Assembly (NCBI GenBank): GCA_024743215.1
Contig: JANSWZ010000003.1
Coordinates: 124,001-188,000, forward strand
Length of the DNA: 64,000 nt
From: Alphaproteobacteria bacterium
GTDB taxonomy: Bacteria; Pseudomonadota; Alphaproteobacteria; Rhizobiales; GCA-2746425
Direction of reading: 5' to 3'
Positions 8,895 to 18,394 of this stretch are shown one piece after another (the first letter of the stretch is position 1; each line of letters starts with the position of its first letter). The position numbers and the translations under genes were made by a program. The notes below the pieces were generated by a model. It searched no databases. It was given only the letters and a program-made list of their open reading frames with translations, and was not told the DNA's origin.

Positions 8895-9851
8895 ATGAAA
8901 TCAAATAGAGTTTTGGCGCTTTGCTGCGCAGCCGCGATGTCAGCATATGGTACAACAGCCATGGCAGCAGATGTTGTCATCGGTGTCCCAAACTGGCCAT
9001 CCGTACAGGCAACAGCTCATGTTCTGAAGGTCGCCCTTGAAAACAATCTCGGGCTGGAAGTTGAACTGAAAAACGGGTCAAATGGGGTCGTCTTCGAAGC
9101 GATGGACGCGGGTACGATGCATGTGCATCCCGAGGCATGGTTGCCCAACTTGGAACATCTGAGGCGCCAATATGTATCGGGCAAGAAGTCGATCAAGATG
9201 CACCCGAGCGGCGCCATGGGCACTCAGGCGATGTGCGTTACCAAAGGAACAGCGGAGAGAACCGGAATTAAGGAACTGAAAGATCTGAAAAATCCTGAAT
9301 TCGCCAAAAAATTCGATTCCGATGGTGATGGAAAAGGTGAAGTCTGGATTGGAGCTGAAGGTTGGGGCTCGACTCCAATCGAGCAGATACGAGCTCGCTC
9401 CTATGGTTACGATACAACTATGACGCTCAAGATCATGGAAGAGAGCGAGGGACTGGCTGAATTGGATGCCGCTGTTAAACAGAAAAAAGACCACGTCTTT
9501 TTCTGCTACACACCCCATCATATATTTGCTGTGCACGATCTCGTGGTTCTAACTGAGCCTGCCTATGATTCAAAGAAGTGGGTGATTGTGCCCCCGTCTC
9601 CCGTACCTGGTTGGTTGGAGAAATCCAGCGCCGCCGTGGCGTGGGATGACGCGCGCCTTCATGTCAGCTACGCAGTTTCATTGGAAGAAGCACAGCCAGA
9701 GGCTGCTGCAATGCTGGCCAAAGTGTCGCTGAGCACCGATACTCTGACAGCAATGACTTATGCACTGACCGTAGAGAAACAGGACCCCGGAGAATTTGCT
9801 GCGATGTGGGTTGCGCAGAACAAGGCCATTGTCGACAGTTGGTTCGAGTAA
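8895..9851 (+). CDS. Glycine betaine/proline-type ABC substrate-binding protein (orphan)
   Basis: 318 residues with a signal peptide (hydrophobic core LALCCAAAMSAYGTTAMA, cleavage before ADVV). The mature part has OpuAC-domain features: VVIGVPNWPSVQATAHVL, VFEAMDAGTMHVHPEAWLPN and the late FFCYTPHHIFAVHDLV segment. Aromatic residues in such positions cage quaternary amines in ProX/OpuAC proteins. No permease or ATPase gene is beside it, so it must work with a transporter encoded elsewhere. The flanking prfC duplicate suggests recent arrival. Ligand inferred from family only. Confidence 0.85.
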   Translation: MKSNRVLALCCAAAMSAYGTTAMAADVVIGVPNWPSVQATAHVLKVALENNLGLEVELKNGSNGVVFEAMDAGTMHVHPEAWLPNLEHLRRQYVSGKKSIKMHPSGAMGTQAMCVTKGTAERTGIKELKDLKNPEFAKKFDSDGDGKGEVWIGAEGWGSTPIEQIRARSYGYDTTMTLKIMEESEGLAELDAAVKQKKDHVFFCYTPHHIFAVHDLVVLTEPAYDSKKWVIVPPSPVPGWLEKSSAAVAWDDARLHVSYAVSLEEAQPEAAAMLAKVSLSTDTLTAMTYALTVEKQDPGEFAAMWVAQNKAIVDSWFE

Positions 9852-9876
9852 ATGCTCTCGATTTAGCGGTTGCTGA

Positions 9877-11472
9877 CTACAATTCCCGAGTTTTCGTGAA
9901 CGAAATCTCGGGATATTCCTTCACCACACGGTCCAGTTCCCATTGACTTCTGGCGAGATAGACCGGTGCGCCATCGCGGTCTTCGGCGAAGGCGGTCTGG
10001 TTGATGTTGCGGAAATCTTCCAGGGCGGGTTTGTCGTCGCTGCTGACCCAACGTGCGGTGACAAAGGGTGCCGGTTCAAAGCTGATCTCAGCGCCATACT
10101 CACCACCGATACGATCAACCATGACATCCAGTTGCAGAATGCCAACGACGCCGACAATCCATTGAGACCCCAGAAAAGGGATGAAGACCTGGGCCAGGCC
10201 TTCTTCGGCCAGATCCCGCAGACCCTGACGCAATTGTTTGGTCTTGCTGCTATTTGACAGTCTGACACGGCGCAGAATTTCAGGAGCAAAGGCCGGTAGG
10301 CCGGTAAAGCGGACACCATCCTTTTCGCTGAGCGTATCACCCACGCGCAAAGTGCCGTGATTGGGAATGCCGATCACATCGCCCGGAAATGCATCATCAG
10401 CCACCTGACGGTCCTGGGCAAAGAACATCAACGGCGAGTGGATGTTGATCGCCTTGTTGGTGCGGCCGTGTTTCAGTTTCATGCCCCGTTTGAAGTGTCC
10501 GGAGACCAGCCGCAGAAAGGCAATTCGGTCACGGTGATTGGGATCCATATTGGCCTGCACCTTGAAAACAAACCCCGAAACAGCTTTGTCTTCCGGACCG
10601 ATTTCACCGCCTTCAATGGTCAGTGGTTGTGGCGGTGGCGCAAACTCGGCAATGACGTCCAGCAACTCTTCCACACCAAAACTGCGCAGGGCGCTGCCAA
10701 ATATCACGGGGCTTAAATGCCCTTCCAGAAAGCTTTCATGGTCAAATTCCGTATAACCACCAGCGGCCAACTCCACATTATCACGTGCTTCTGCCAGCAC
10801 ATTCGGGTCCACCAGAGCATCGAGCTTTTCGTCCATGATACCCGTGGTCTGAATACGCTCCGCTGGTTTTCCGGGGCCGGCATTGTGCAAAAACATTCCG
10901 GTTTTCAGGTGAATACAGCCCTGGAAGTTTGAGCCAGAGCCAAGGGGCCACATCACGGGCGAGGCGTCGAGGGCAAGTTCCTCCTGCACTTCATCAATCA
11001 GTTCAAAAGGATCGCGGGCTTCGCGGTCGATCTTGTTCATGAATGTCAGAATGGGAATGTCGCGCAGGCGACAGACTTCGAACAATTTACGGGTTTGTGG
11101 CTCGATACCCTTGGCCGTGTCGATCACCATGACAGCGGCGTCCACTGCGGTCAGTGTGCGATAGGTATCTTCCGAGAAATCTTCGTGGCCCGGTGTATCA
11201 AGCAGATTGAAGGTCATATCGCCGCGTTCAAAGGTCATGACAGTAGAGGAAACCGAAATGCCGCGATCCTGCTCGATTTTCATCCAGTCAGACCGTGTCC
11301 GTCGCCGTTCGCCGCGCGCACGCACCTGACCGGCCATACGGATAGCGCCGCCACACAGCAGCAGTTTTTCCGTCAGCGTCGTTTTACCGGCATCCGGGTG
11401 CGAGATGATGGCAAAGGTTCTGCGGCGCAGATATTCAGGGCCGGTTGCGGCAGATGTTTCAGCGAGGCTCAT
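9877..11472 (-). CDS. prfC: Peptide chain release factor 3 (RF3)
   Basis: 531 residues, the normal RF3 length. GTPase motifs: G1 SHPDAGKTTLTE, G2 in DRGISVSSTVMTF, G3 DTPGHEDFSEDTYRTL, G4 FMNKIDRE. Domains II/III follow (GSALRSFGVEELLD, VQANMDPNHRDRIAFLR). RF3 is the GTPase that releases RF1/RF2 from the ribosome after peptide release. Transcribed alone on the minus strand, divergent from ygfZ, and convergent with the binding-protein gene, with a 25-bp gap between stop codons. The 3' end exists a second time as a relic at ~8.6 kb. Confidence 0.97.
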   Translation of the reverse strand: MSLAETSAATGPEYLRRRTFAIISHPDAGKTTLTEKLLLCGGAIRMAGQVRARGERRRTRSDWMKIEQDRGISVSSTVMTFERGDMTFNLLDTPGHEDFSEDTYRTLTAVDAAVMVIDTAKGIEPQTRKLFEVCRLRDIPILTFMNKIDREARDPFELIDEVQEELALDASPVMWPLGSGSNFQGCIHLKTGMFLHNAGPGKPAERIQTTGIMDEKLDALVDPNVLAEARDNVELAAGGYTEFDHESFLEGHLSPVIFGSALRSFGVEELLDVIAEFAPPPQPLTIEGGEIGPEDKAVSGFVFKVQANMDPNHRDRIAFLRLVSGHFKRGMKLKHGRTNKAINIHSPLMFFAQDRQVADDAFPGDVIGIPNHGTLRVGDTLSEKDGVRFTGLPAFAPEILRRVRLSNSSKTKQLRQGLRDLAEEGLAQVFIPFLGSQWIVGVVGILQLDVMVDRIGGEYGAEISFEPAPFVTARWVSSDDKPALEDFRNINQTAFAEDRDGAPVYLARSQWELDRVVKEYPEISFTKTREL

Positions 11473-11604
11473 AATTTTCTAATCTTTATTTTAGACCGTG
11501 CAGGTTTGTGCGCTTGCCCAATATGCAAGTTGTGCTTACCTAGTCCGCAAGCTCATGGCATGGCAAGTGTTGCGCCTGCAATCCTTATAAAGTGGTTCGT
11601 TATT

Positions 11605-12480
11605 ATGTCTGTTTCTGCGATACGCCTTAAAAACCGGGCTCTTTTGCATATTGGTGGATCTGATGCGGAGACGTTTCTGCAGGGCCTCATCACTTTCGAT
11701 ATGGACCGGCTGAAAGACCGCGAGAGCGGGTTTGGCGCCTTGCTGACACCACAAGGAAAGCTGCTTTTCGACTTTTTTGTGATCCCCATGAATGATGGCT
11801 ATCTGCTGGATACGCTGGCCGCTGCCAGGGCAGATCTGATGAAACGGCTTTCCATGTATAAATTGCGGGCGAATGTTTCCGTTTCTGACATATCTGAAGA
11901 TGTCAGCGTGCTCGCATTGCTGCCTTCCTCCGATGGGACCGAAACGCTGCCATTGCCAGGTACCGTGGTGGCGGACCCGCGTCATATCGGGCTTGGCTAT
12001 CGCGCCTATATATCCGAGACCGTCATTGGAGCTGCCTTGGCAGATGCGACATTGGTAATTGATGAGACGGATTCCTATGTGGCGAAGCGCATTGAACTTG
12101 GTGTTCCCGAAGCCCCGCTTGATTATGCCTATGGCGATGTGTTTCCCCATGACATCAATCTGGACCAGATGAATGCAATCGGGTTTGAAAAAGGGTGTTT
12201 TGTCGGCCAGGAAGTTGTGTCGCGCATGAAGCACAGAGGTACCGCAAGACGGCGGATAGTGCTGGTCTCCTCGACAGAGGAACTGCCTGAATCTGGTACC
12301 GAGATCACAGTGGAGAAAAAAACCATCGGGACACTTGGCAGTGTCGGCACGCATGTTGGGTTGGCAGCCGTACGGATTGACCGTGTCAATGATGCGATGG
12401 AAGAGGGGCATTTCATAAAAGCCGGTCCTGCGCAACTGACGATGGCTCTACCGGACTGGGTATCGTTCCGGTGGGTGTAG
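11605..12480 (+). CDS. ygfZ: Folate-binding YgfZ-type protein (iron-sulfur cluster repair)
   Basis: The frame is open far upstream (to 11095) only because it shadows prfC. The true start is ATG 11605, giving 291 residues beginning MSVSAIRLKNRALLHIGG. The family hallmark K-G-C-[FY]-x-G-Q-E is present as EKGCFVGQEVVSRMKHRG. YgfZ is a tetrahydrofolate-binding GcvT-like protein that helps maintain certain Fe-S enzymes. It is the first gene of an operon continuing 2 bp later with an HD hydrolase. Quinolinate synthase NadA, an Fe-S enzyme, lies downstream, which fits the function. Confidence 0.92.
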   Translation: MSVSAIRLKNRALLHIGGSDAETFLQGLITFDMDRLKDRESGFGALLTPQGKLLFDFFVIPMNDGYLLDTLAAARADLMKRLSMYKLRANVSVSDISEDVSVLALLPSSDGTETLPLPGTVVADPRHIGLGYRAYISETVIGAALADATLVIDETDSYVAKRIELGVPEAPLDYAYGDVFPHDINLDQMNAIGFEKGCFVGQEVVSRMKHRGTARRRIVLVSSTEELPESGTEITVEKKTIGTLGSVGTHVGLAAVRIDRVNDAMEEGHFIKAGPAQLTMALPDWVSFRWV

Positions 12481-12482
12481 GT

Positions 12483-13106
12483 ATGGCGCAGAAGACGGCT
12501 AAACCGGCACGCGCATGGCAACGCATGCTGTCCGGGCGCCGGTTGGATCTGCTCGATCCATCTCCGCTTGATATTGAAATTGAGGACATTGCTCACGGAT
12601 TGGCCCGGGTGGCGCGCTGGAATGGTCAGACGGTCGGCGAACACGCATTTTCGGTCGCGCAGCATTCCTTGTTGGTGGCGCGGATTGGTGAGAAGCTGTT
12701 TTCAGAGGCCAAGCCCTATTGGTACCTGGCCTTGCTGCTGCATGATGCGCCGGAATATGTGGTGGGAGATATGATTTCGCCCTTCAAGGCCGTTATGGGT
12801 GGAGACTACAAGAGCGTAGAAAATCGGTTGCAGACAGCCATTCATCTACGTTTTTCGTTGCCGCCAGACCTTTCCAAGACCGAGTTGCGAGCGATCAAAT
12901 CCTGTGATCGGATGGCTGCATATTTTGAAGCAACGCGGCTTGCGGGCTTTGCAAGTGAGGAAGCAGATCGTTTTTTCAGCCGTCCGCGTGGCGTTACCGG
13001 AGATGATGTGTCAGATTTGCTGGACCCATTGCCTGCACATCAGGCGCAAAAAACCTTTCTGGAAGCGTTTCAGCAACTGACACGTCGTTTGAACACAAAG
13101 GCATAG
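12483..13106 (+). CDS. HD-domain phosphohydrolase (YfbR-like)
   Basis: 207 residues from ATG 12483; a GTG four codons upstream is a possible alternative. The HD-type metal ligands are visible: GEHAFSVAQHSLLV (first His), LLLHDAPEYVVGDM (the HD pair and following residues) and the later Asp in IKSCDRMAAYFEATR. YfbR-type members are 5'-nucleotidases acting on deoxyribonucleotides, so a nucleotide-salvage or housecleaning role is likely. It sits 2 bp after ygfZ and 8 bp before the phosphatase-like gene, in the run that ends with nrtR. Confidence 0.85.
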   Translation: MAQKTAKPARAWQRMLSGRRLDLLDPSPLDIEIEDIAHGLARVARWNGQTVGEHAFSVAQHSLLVARIGEKLFSEAKPYWYLALLLHDAPEYVVGDMISPFKAVMGGDYKSVENRLQTAIHLRFSLPPDLSKTELRAIKSCDRMAAYFEATRLAGFASEEADRFFSRPRGVTGDDVSDLLDPLPAHQAQKTFLEAFQQLTRRLNTKA

Positions 13107-13114
13107 GAATTTGG

Positions 13115-13648
13115 ATGAGCGCAATTTACGTTTGCTCCCTCGACAGGCTTGAAAAGACTGCCAGCGACAGTCAGGCCAGCCATATGGCAACGCTGATCAA
13201 TGCAGATACACTTGTCGTGCGCCCACCCACTGTCGAGCCGGATAATCATTTGTTTCTTGGCTTTAATGACATCAATGAGCCGCTGGAAGGCATGCTGTTG
13301 CCCGGCGAACAGCATGTAAGAGAGTTTGTCCGCTTCGTTGAAAACTGGGACCAGGCAGCGCCCCTGATTGTGCATTGCTGGGCCGGGGTCAGCCGATCCA
13401 CGGCCGGAGCGATGATCGCCACCTGTCTGTTGCGCCCCGACCTTGATGAAAAACTGGTGGCTGCAACCATTCGCGAACGTTCACCGGAGGCAACACCTAA
13501 CAAGCGGCTTGTGGCTTTGGCTGATTATGTTTTGGGCCGGGATGGGCGCATGCTGGCAGCGGTCGATGACATTGGCCGCGGCATAGACTGTTTTGAAGGC
13601 AGTGTTTTTCATCTGAGCATATCCGGTGTTGACGATGGAACGCTTTGA
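13115..13648 (+). CDS. Tyrosine-phosphatase-like protein
   Basis: 177 residues with the cysteine-phosphatase P-loop HCWAGVSRSTAGA (pattern HCx2GxxRS), catalytic Cys near residue 88, and an upstream NDINEPLEGMLLPGEQHV segment that may supply the general acid. Alphaproteobacterial members of this type often sit by NAD or nucleotide genes; here the gene overlaps nrtR by 14 bp and follows the HD hydrolase. Phosphatase chemistry is supported by the motif, but the substrate (protein phosphotyrosine or a small phosphate) is unknown. Confidence 0.8.
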   Translation: MSAIYVCSLDRLEKTASDSQASHMATLINADTLVVRPPTVEPDNHLFLGFNDINEPLEGMLLPGEQHVREFVRFVENWDQAAPLIVHCWAGVSRSTAGAMIATCLLRPDLDEKLVAATIRERSPEATPNKRLVALADYVLGRDGRMLAAVDDIGRGIDCFEGSVFHLSISGVDDGTL

Positions 13649-14603
13649 CGGAAAAAATATTGCTATTGGTCTCAGCGCAGCTGTTGTTGGCCTGAAAGAC
13701 CAGACGCCTTTGATCCTGACAATTTGTGCTGAGGACCAAGGTGATGGGCAGGATATGCTGCCTTTTGGCCCATTTGACCCCTTGCGGCATCGCACTTTTG
13801 AGTTGGGGCTGCGGGCATTTGTGGAAGCACAGGCCGGTCTTCAGATTGGCCACGTGGAGCAGCTTTATACATTTGGCGACAGAGGCCGCCATGCCCAGCC
13901 TGGAGACAAGGCCTATCATGTTGTTTCAGTTGGCTATCTGGCACTGAGCCGTGGGGCTGCACCGGAGGATGCTGTCAGCGCCGAGGCGTTGAAACTGTCT
14001 GGGGCTTCGTTTCAGCCCTGGTATGTCTATTTCCCTTGGGAAGATTGGCGCGCAGGGCGTCCGGATGTTCTGGACCAGCATTTGCTGCCAACACTGTCTG
14101 ACTGGGCCTCAAAGGGTGATGCCAGCAAAGCTGAACGATTGAAGCTGGCCTTTGCGCTCGATGGTCTTGTTTGGGATGATGAACGGGTGCTGGACCGCTA
14201 CGAATTGCTCTACGAGGCCGGCCTGGTCAGGGAGGTGGCGGTGGACGGGCGCGACACGACGCTTGTCAGCGAGATGTTTGTCCATACAGGCCGTCCGATG
14301 AGGTATGATCACCGCCGCATTCTTGCAACCGCAATCTCACGGTTGCGTGCCAAGCTGAAATACCGTCCGCTGGTTTTTGAGTTGATGGGAGATGAATTCA
14401 CCCTGACCGAACTGCAGAAAACCGTTGAGGCACTGGCAGGACGCCATCTTCATAAACAGAATTTCCGCCGTCTGGTAGAAGCCAATGCTTTGGTGGAACC
14501 AACAGGAACAAGCAGTGTTCAAACCGGTGGCCGACCCGCGCAATTGTTTCGTTTTCGCCGGGAGGTGCTGTTGGAACGTCCAGCGCCTGGATTGCGGGTC
14601 TAA
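13635..14603 (+). CDS. nrtR: NrtR-type Nudix-related transcriptional regulator of NAD metabolism
   Basis: 322 residues from ATG 13635; a GTG at 13626 is the alternative. The N-terminal Nudix-like domain contains LPFGPFDPLRHRTFELGLR and VEQLYTFGDRGR, the pattern of the COG4111/NrtR group, with a degenerate Nudix box that suggests ligand binding rather than hydrolysis. The C-terminal ~90 residues form a winged helix (ELQKTVEALAGRHLHKQNFR). NrtR proteins repress NAD synthesis genes and respond to ADP-ribose. It lies directly upstream of nadABC, with a perfect palindrome between, as expected for a local regulator. Confidence 0.88.
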   Translation: MERFDGKNIAIGLSAAVVGLKDQTPLILTICAEDQGDGQDMLPFGPFDPLRHRTFELGLRAFVEAQAGLQIGHVEQLYTFGDRGRHAQPGDKAYHVVSVGYLALSRGAAPEDAVSAEALKLSGASFQPWYVYFPWEDWRAGRPDVLDQHLLPTLSDWASKGDASKAERLKLAFALDGLVWDDERVLDRYELLYEAGLVREVAVDGRDTTLVSEMFVHTGRPMRYDHRRILATAISRLRAKLKYRPLVFELMGDEFTLTELQKTVEALAGRHLHKQNFRRLVEANALVEPTGTSSVQTGGRPAQLFRFRREVLLERPAPGLRV

Positions 14604-14669
14604 ACCACCACAGGTGGAATCTGAGGCTGTGCGGCTTTGAGACTTGCAAACTGCACCCATCTTCATATA

Positions 14670-14688
14670 TATACTCAGATTGAGTATA
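14670..14688. promoter_or_regulatory. Probable NrtR operator
   Basis: A perfect palindrome, TATACTCA-GAT-TGAGTATA, 19 bp with 8-bp arms, lies in the 160-bp gap between nrtR and nadA, 75 bp before the nadA start codon. It is AT-rich at both ends and overlaps the likely promoter. Position and symmetry suit a dimeric repressor site; its assignment to NrtR rests on the adjacent gene. Confidence 0.75.
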
Positions 14689-14763
14689 AGTAGGATTGAA
14701 GATTATCCGCGCAAGGCAGGTATTCTGCTGCGGTTTTGACGCAAGAGAACAGTGGAGGGCGAT

Positions 14764-15876
14764 ATGTCCACAACATCAACAATTGCCACGGATAACAGTG
14801 CTGCAGGCCACACGGCCGCTTTGCCTGGTTCTGGACTTGCGCACGAAAGTGCAGCCTCTCGATTTGGCACCTTGCCAATGCCGGACCTGACCTACACAGA
14901 CGAGATCGCGGCTGCGACTGCGCCCATCTATGATAAGGTCAAAGATCAGATTCCTGCCATTGAATGGCCGGTTTTTGCGCCATTGATCTACCATATCAAC
15001 AAAATCAAGAAACAACGCAATGCCGTGATTTTGGCGCATAATTACCAGACGCCGGAAATCTTTCATGGTGTTGCGGATTTTGTTGGTGACAGCCTGCAAC
15101 TCGCTATTGAGGCGAGCAATCTTGATGAGGACATTATTGTCCAATGTGGTGTGCATTTCATGGCGGAAACGTCCAAAATGCTGAGCCCGCAAAAAACCGT
15201 TTTGATACCTGACAGCCGGGCGGGATGTTCGCTGGCCGCTTCGATCAATGGTGCTGATGTGCGTTTGTTGCGCGAGGCCTATCCGGGTGTGCCTGTGGTG
15301 GCCTATGTCAACACAACAGCTGATGTGAAAGCCGAGGTTGATATCTGCTGCACGTCATCCAATGCCGTGCAGATTGTTGAAAGTCTGGGTGTGCCAAAAG
15401 TCATATTCCTGCCCGATCAGTATCTTGCGAGTTTCGTGGCCAGCCAGACAGATGTGGAAATCATCTCCTGGAAGGGCGCTTGCGAAGTGCATGAGCGTTT
15501 CACGGGCGAGGAATTGCGGCGTTACCGCGAAGATGATCCATCCATCAAGATCATAGCGCATCCCGAATGCCCACCTGATGTGGTTGCCGAGGCTGACTTC
15601 ACGGGCTCAACGGCCCATATGATTAATTGGGTGAAAGACCACCGTCCCGACAAGGTTGTGATGGTGACGGAATGCTCGATGGCCAGCAATGTTGCGGCTG
15701 AAGTGCCAGAGGTGAATTTTGTAAAACCCTGTAATCTTTGCCCGCACATGAAACGCATTACGCTTGCCAATATTCTTGATTGCCTGCTGACCATGGAAGA
15801 AGAAGTTCTGATTGATCCTTCTGTGGCAGAACGGGCGCGCAATTCCGTTGAGCGCATGATCAACTGGAAGAATTGA
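14764..15876 (+). CDS. nadA: Quinolinate synthase
   Basis: 370 residues from ATG 14764, preceded by GGAGGGCGAT; the frame's upstream GTG (14752) is not needed. It condenses iminoaspartate with dihydroxyacetone phosphate to quinolinate, using a [4Fe-4S] cluster. The cysteines are in [27 protein letters not shown] and [14 protein letters not shown]; the first core motif is [11 protein letters not shown]. The N-terminal ~35 residues are an extension with no obvious fold. First gene of nadABC; nadB starts 7 bp after its stop. Confidence 0.97.
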   Translation: MSTTSTIATDNSAAGHTAALPGSGLAHESAASRFGTLPMPDLTYTDEIAAATAPIYDKVKDQIPAIEWPVFAPLIYHINKIKKQRNAVILAHNYQTPEIFHGVADFVGDSLQLAIEASNLDEDIIVQCGVHFMAETSKMLSPQKTVLIPDSRAGCSLAASINGADVRLLREAYPGVPVVAYVNTTADVKAEVDICCTSSNAVQIVESLGVPKVIFLPDQYLASFVASQTDVEIISWKGACEVHERFTGEELRRYREDDPSIKIIAHPECPPDVVAEADFTGSTAHMINWVKDHRPDKVVMVTECSMASNVAAEVPEVNFVKPCNLCPHMKRITLANILDCLLTMEEEVLIDPSVAERARNSVERMINWKN

Positions 15877-15883
15877 TTGCATC

Positions 15884-17476
15884 ATGGTTGAGGTTCTGAC
15901 GCCCCAGTCAAATGGGGGTATTGATGACGTGGTCATTGTTGGTGGTGGGCTTGCAGGCCTGTTCTGCGCCCTGAAGCTGGCACCAAGACCCGTTACCGTG
16001 CTGACTTCTGCGCCGATTGGCGAAGGGGCCTCTTCAGCATGGGCACAGGGTGGCATCGCTGCGGCCATGTCTCCTGGCGACAGTGCCGAGTCTCATGTAG
16101 CCGACACGGTTGCGGCCGGGGCCGGGCTGGTGGATGAGAAAATTGCCCGCGTCATGGCCTCGGAAGCCTCCGACCGTATTCATGATCTGTTGGCTTATGG
16201 CGTGCCTTTTGACAAGGATCTGGAAGGTCATTTGAAATTGTCGCGTGAGGCTGCACATTCGGAACGCCGGATTGTGCGGGTGCGTGGTGATATGGCCGGT
16301 GCAGCTATTATGAGCGCACTGGTTGCCGCAGTTCGGAAAACACCCTCCATTCGCGTTCTGGAAGGGTTTGTCGGCGAACAATTGCGTATGAACGGCAAAC
16401 AGATCAGCGGCATCATTGCGCAGGATCTGCGTGGTGGTCTGACCAATCGTATTTTGCTGCCCGCACGCGCCATAGTCATGTGTTCCGGCGGTGTGGGTGG
16501 CCTTTATGCCGTGACCACAAATCCGCAACAGGCCCGTGGTGGTGGTATCGCCATGGCTGCGCAGGCTGGCGCCATCCTGTCCGATCTGGAGTTTGTTCAG
16601 TTTCATCCCACAGCCATCAATATCGGACGTGACCCGGCGCCACTGGCTACAGAAGCTCTGCGTGGCGAGGGGGCTCATCTGATTGACAATGATGGCCATC
16701 GTTTCATGCTGGACATTCATGAAGATGCAGAACTGGCACCACGTGATATTGTCGCCCGCGCCATTCATACACAGGTGCAAAGCGGTAAAGGGGCTTTTCT
16801 GGATTGCCGGAAAAGCGTCGGCGAAAAATTCCCGGAGAACTTCCCAACGGTTTATGCGTCCTGCATGTCTGCTGGCATTGACCCGGTGACAGACCCAATT
16901 CCGGTGGTTCCGGCAGAGCATTATCATATGGGCGGCATTCATGTGGATGTGCGGGGCCGCACATCTGTTGATGGGCTTTGGGCCTGCGGTGAGGCCGCTG
17001 CCACGGGCGCACATGGCGCGAACCGGCTGGCCTCCAACTCTCTGTTGGAAGCTGTGGTCTTTGCCACACGTATTGCGCAGGATATTCAGGGTACATTGCC
17101 CTCGCCATTGCGCCATCGCTGGCCGGATGAAGGCATGCCGGAGGTCACAGATCGCTCTGACATGGATGAAGATCTTGTTGCTCTGATTCGCAACACCATG
17201 TCGGAGCATGTGGGCGTGGCCAGAAATGGTGAAGGCCTCAAGATTGCGCTTCAGGTTTTTGATGATCTGTACAGAAAGCCGCTGATGCCGCGTATCGCCA
17301 ATATGGCGTCTGTGGCTCGCTGCATCGCAGCTGCCGCTTACGCCCGGGAAGAGAGCCGGGGTGGACATATGCGCCTTGATTTTCCCGAAACGGAAGGCGC
17401 CTGGCATCACCGCACATTTCTAACCCTTGAAGATGTTGACCAGATTGTCGCATCTGCGCTGCCACAGGCGGCCTGA
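15884..17476 (+). CDS. nadB: L-aspartate oxidase
   Basis: 530 residues, the usual length. N-terminal FAD-binding [16 protein letters not shown], then [18 protein letters not shown] and the active-site regions [11 protein letters not shown] and FVQFHPTAI. The later [10 protein letters not shown] and [21 protein letters not shown] are signature blocks of the succinate dehydrogenase/fumarate reductase flavoprotein superfamily. It oxidises L-aspartate to iminoaspartate, which NadA consumes. Tightly packed between nadA (7 bp) and nadC (9 bp), so a single operon. Confidence 0.97.
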   Translation: MVEVLTPQSNGGIDDVVIVGGGLAGLFCALKLAPRPVTVLTSAPIGEGASSAWAQGGIAAAMSPGDSAESHVADTVAAGAGLVDEKIARVMASEASDRIHDLLAYGVPFDKDLEGHLKLSREAAHSERRIVRVRGDMAGAAIMSALVAAVRKTPSIRVLEGFVGEQLRMNGKQISGIIAQDLRGGLTNRILLPARAIVMCSGGVGGLYAVTTNPQQARGGGIAMAAQAGAILSDLEFVQFHPTAINIGRDPAPLATEALRGEGAHLIDNDGHRFMLDIHEDAELAPRDIVARAIHTQVQSGKGAFLDCRKSVGEKFPENFPTVYASCMSAGIDPVTDPIPVVPAEHYHMGGIHVDVRGRTSVDGLWACGEAAATGAHGANRLASNSLLEAVVFATRIAQDIQGTLPSPLRHRWPDEGMPEVTDRSDMDEDLVALIRNTMSEHVGVARNGEGLKIALQVFDDLYRKPLMPRIANMASVARCIAAAAYAREESRGGHMRLDFPETEGAWHHRTFLTLEDVDQIVASALPQAA

Positions 17477-17485
17477 CGGAGCGTT

Positions 17486-18364
17486 ATGACCGAATTGCAT
17501 TCCTACAAGCCTGAATTGCCAAGCGTCATGGTTGACGATGCCGTGCGTGCCGCGCTGCGGGAAGATCTTGGCCGGGCAGGTGACATCACGACACTGGCCA
17601 CGATTCCGCCTGACGCAATAGCTGATGTCGTCATTGCCTCGCGTGAAGAGGGGGTGCTGTCTGGCATGCCTTTGGCCCGTGCGGCTTTTCGCGCCATCAA
17701 CCCTGACATAGAATTAGAAACCCTGATTGATGATGGCGAAGCGCTTGCACCCGGTGATGTTGTCGCCAGGATCAAAGGCCGGGCACGAGATGTGCTGTCA
17801 GCTGAGCGTGTTGCGCTGAATTATCTTGGCCATATGAGCGGCATCGCAACAGCTACGGCCCAATTTGCCAGAAAAATTGCCCATACCAAGGCCAGAGTTG
17901 TTTGCACCCGCAAAACCACACCCGGCCTGCGCGCCTTTGAAAAATACGCTGTCCGCTGCGGCGGCGGAGCCAACCATCGCTTCGGCCTCGATGATGCGAT
18001 CTTGATCAAAGACAACCACATTGGAGTGGTCGGCAGCGTTGCCGCCACCATTGAGGCGGCGCGGGCTTATATTGGCCATCTGGTGAAAATTGAGGTTGAA
18101 GTCGATACGCTTGAACAATTGGCTGAGGCTCTGCCTGCCAACCCTGATGTGGTTTTGCTCGATAATATGAGTGCCGCTATGCTGGAAAAGGCGGTCGCGA
18201 TGGTAAAAGAGTTAAACCCCGCGACCCGGACTGAGGCTTCCGGTGGGATCAAGCTGGACACGATAGCTGAGAAGGCAGAAGCCGGAGTGGACTACATCTC
18301 CACAGGATGGATCACACATTCCGCACCTGTGTTGGATTTAGGGCTTGATGTAACAATTAAATAA
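17486..18364 (+). CDS. nadC: Nicotinate-nucleotide pyrophosphorylase (carboxylating)
   Basis: 292 residues. Quinolinate phosphoribosyltransferase, which converts quinolinate and PRPP to nicotinate mononucleotide. Core motifs: [15 protein letters not shown] near the start, [36 protein letters not shown] and the C-terminal [20 protein letters not shown] with [10 protein letters not shown]. Last gene of nadABC. An IS5 element begins 31 bp after its stop, so the native downstream boundary of the operon is lost. Confidence 0.97.
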   Translation: MTELHSYKPELPSVMVDDAVRAALREDLGRAGDITTLATIPPDAIADVVIASREEGVLSGMPLARAAFRAINPDIELETLIDDGEALAPGDVVARIKGRARDVLSAERVALNYLGHMSGIATATAQFARKIAHTKARVVCTRKTTPGLRAFEKYAVRCGGGANHRFGLDDAILIKDNHIGVVGSVAATIEAARAYIGHLVKIEVEVDTLEQLAEALPANPDVVLLDNMSAAMLEKAVAMVKELNPATRTEASGGIKLDTIAEKAEAGVDYISTGWITHSAPVLDLGLDVTIK

Positions 18365-18394
18365 AAAGGGTCGGCCTTAAATTCGCTTTATTTA

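Noticed and set aside
8603-11472. An SXT/R391-like element integrated at prfC
   Set aside because: Those integrate at the 5' end of prfC with an integrase next to it; here only the 3' end is duplicated and no integrase or conjugation gene is present.
11095-11604. Long upstream extension of the ygfZ frame
   Set aside because: It overlaps prfC on the other strand and codes nothing recognisable; YgfZ homology starts at 11605.
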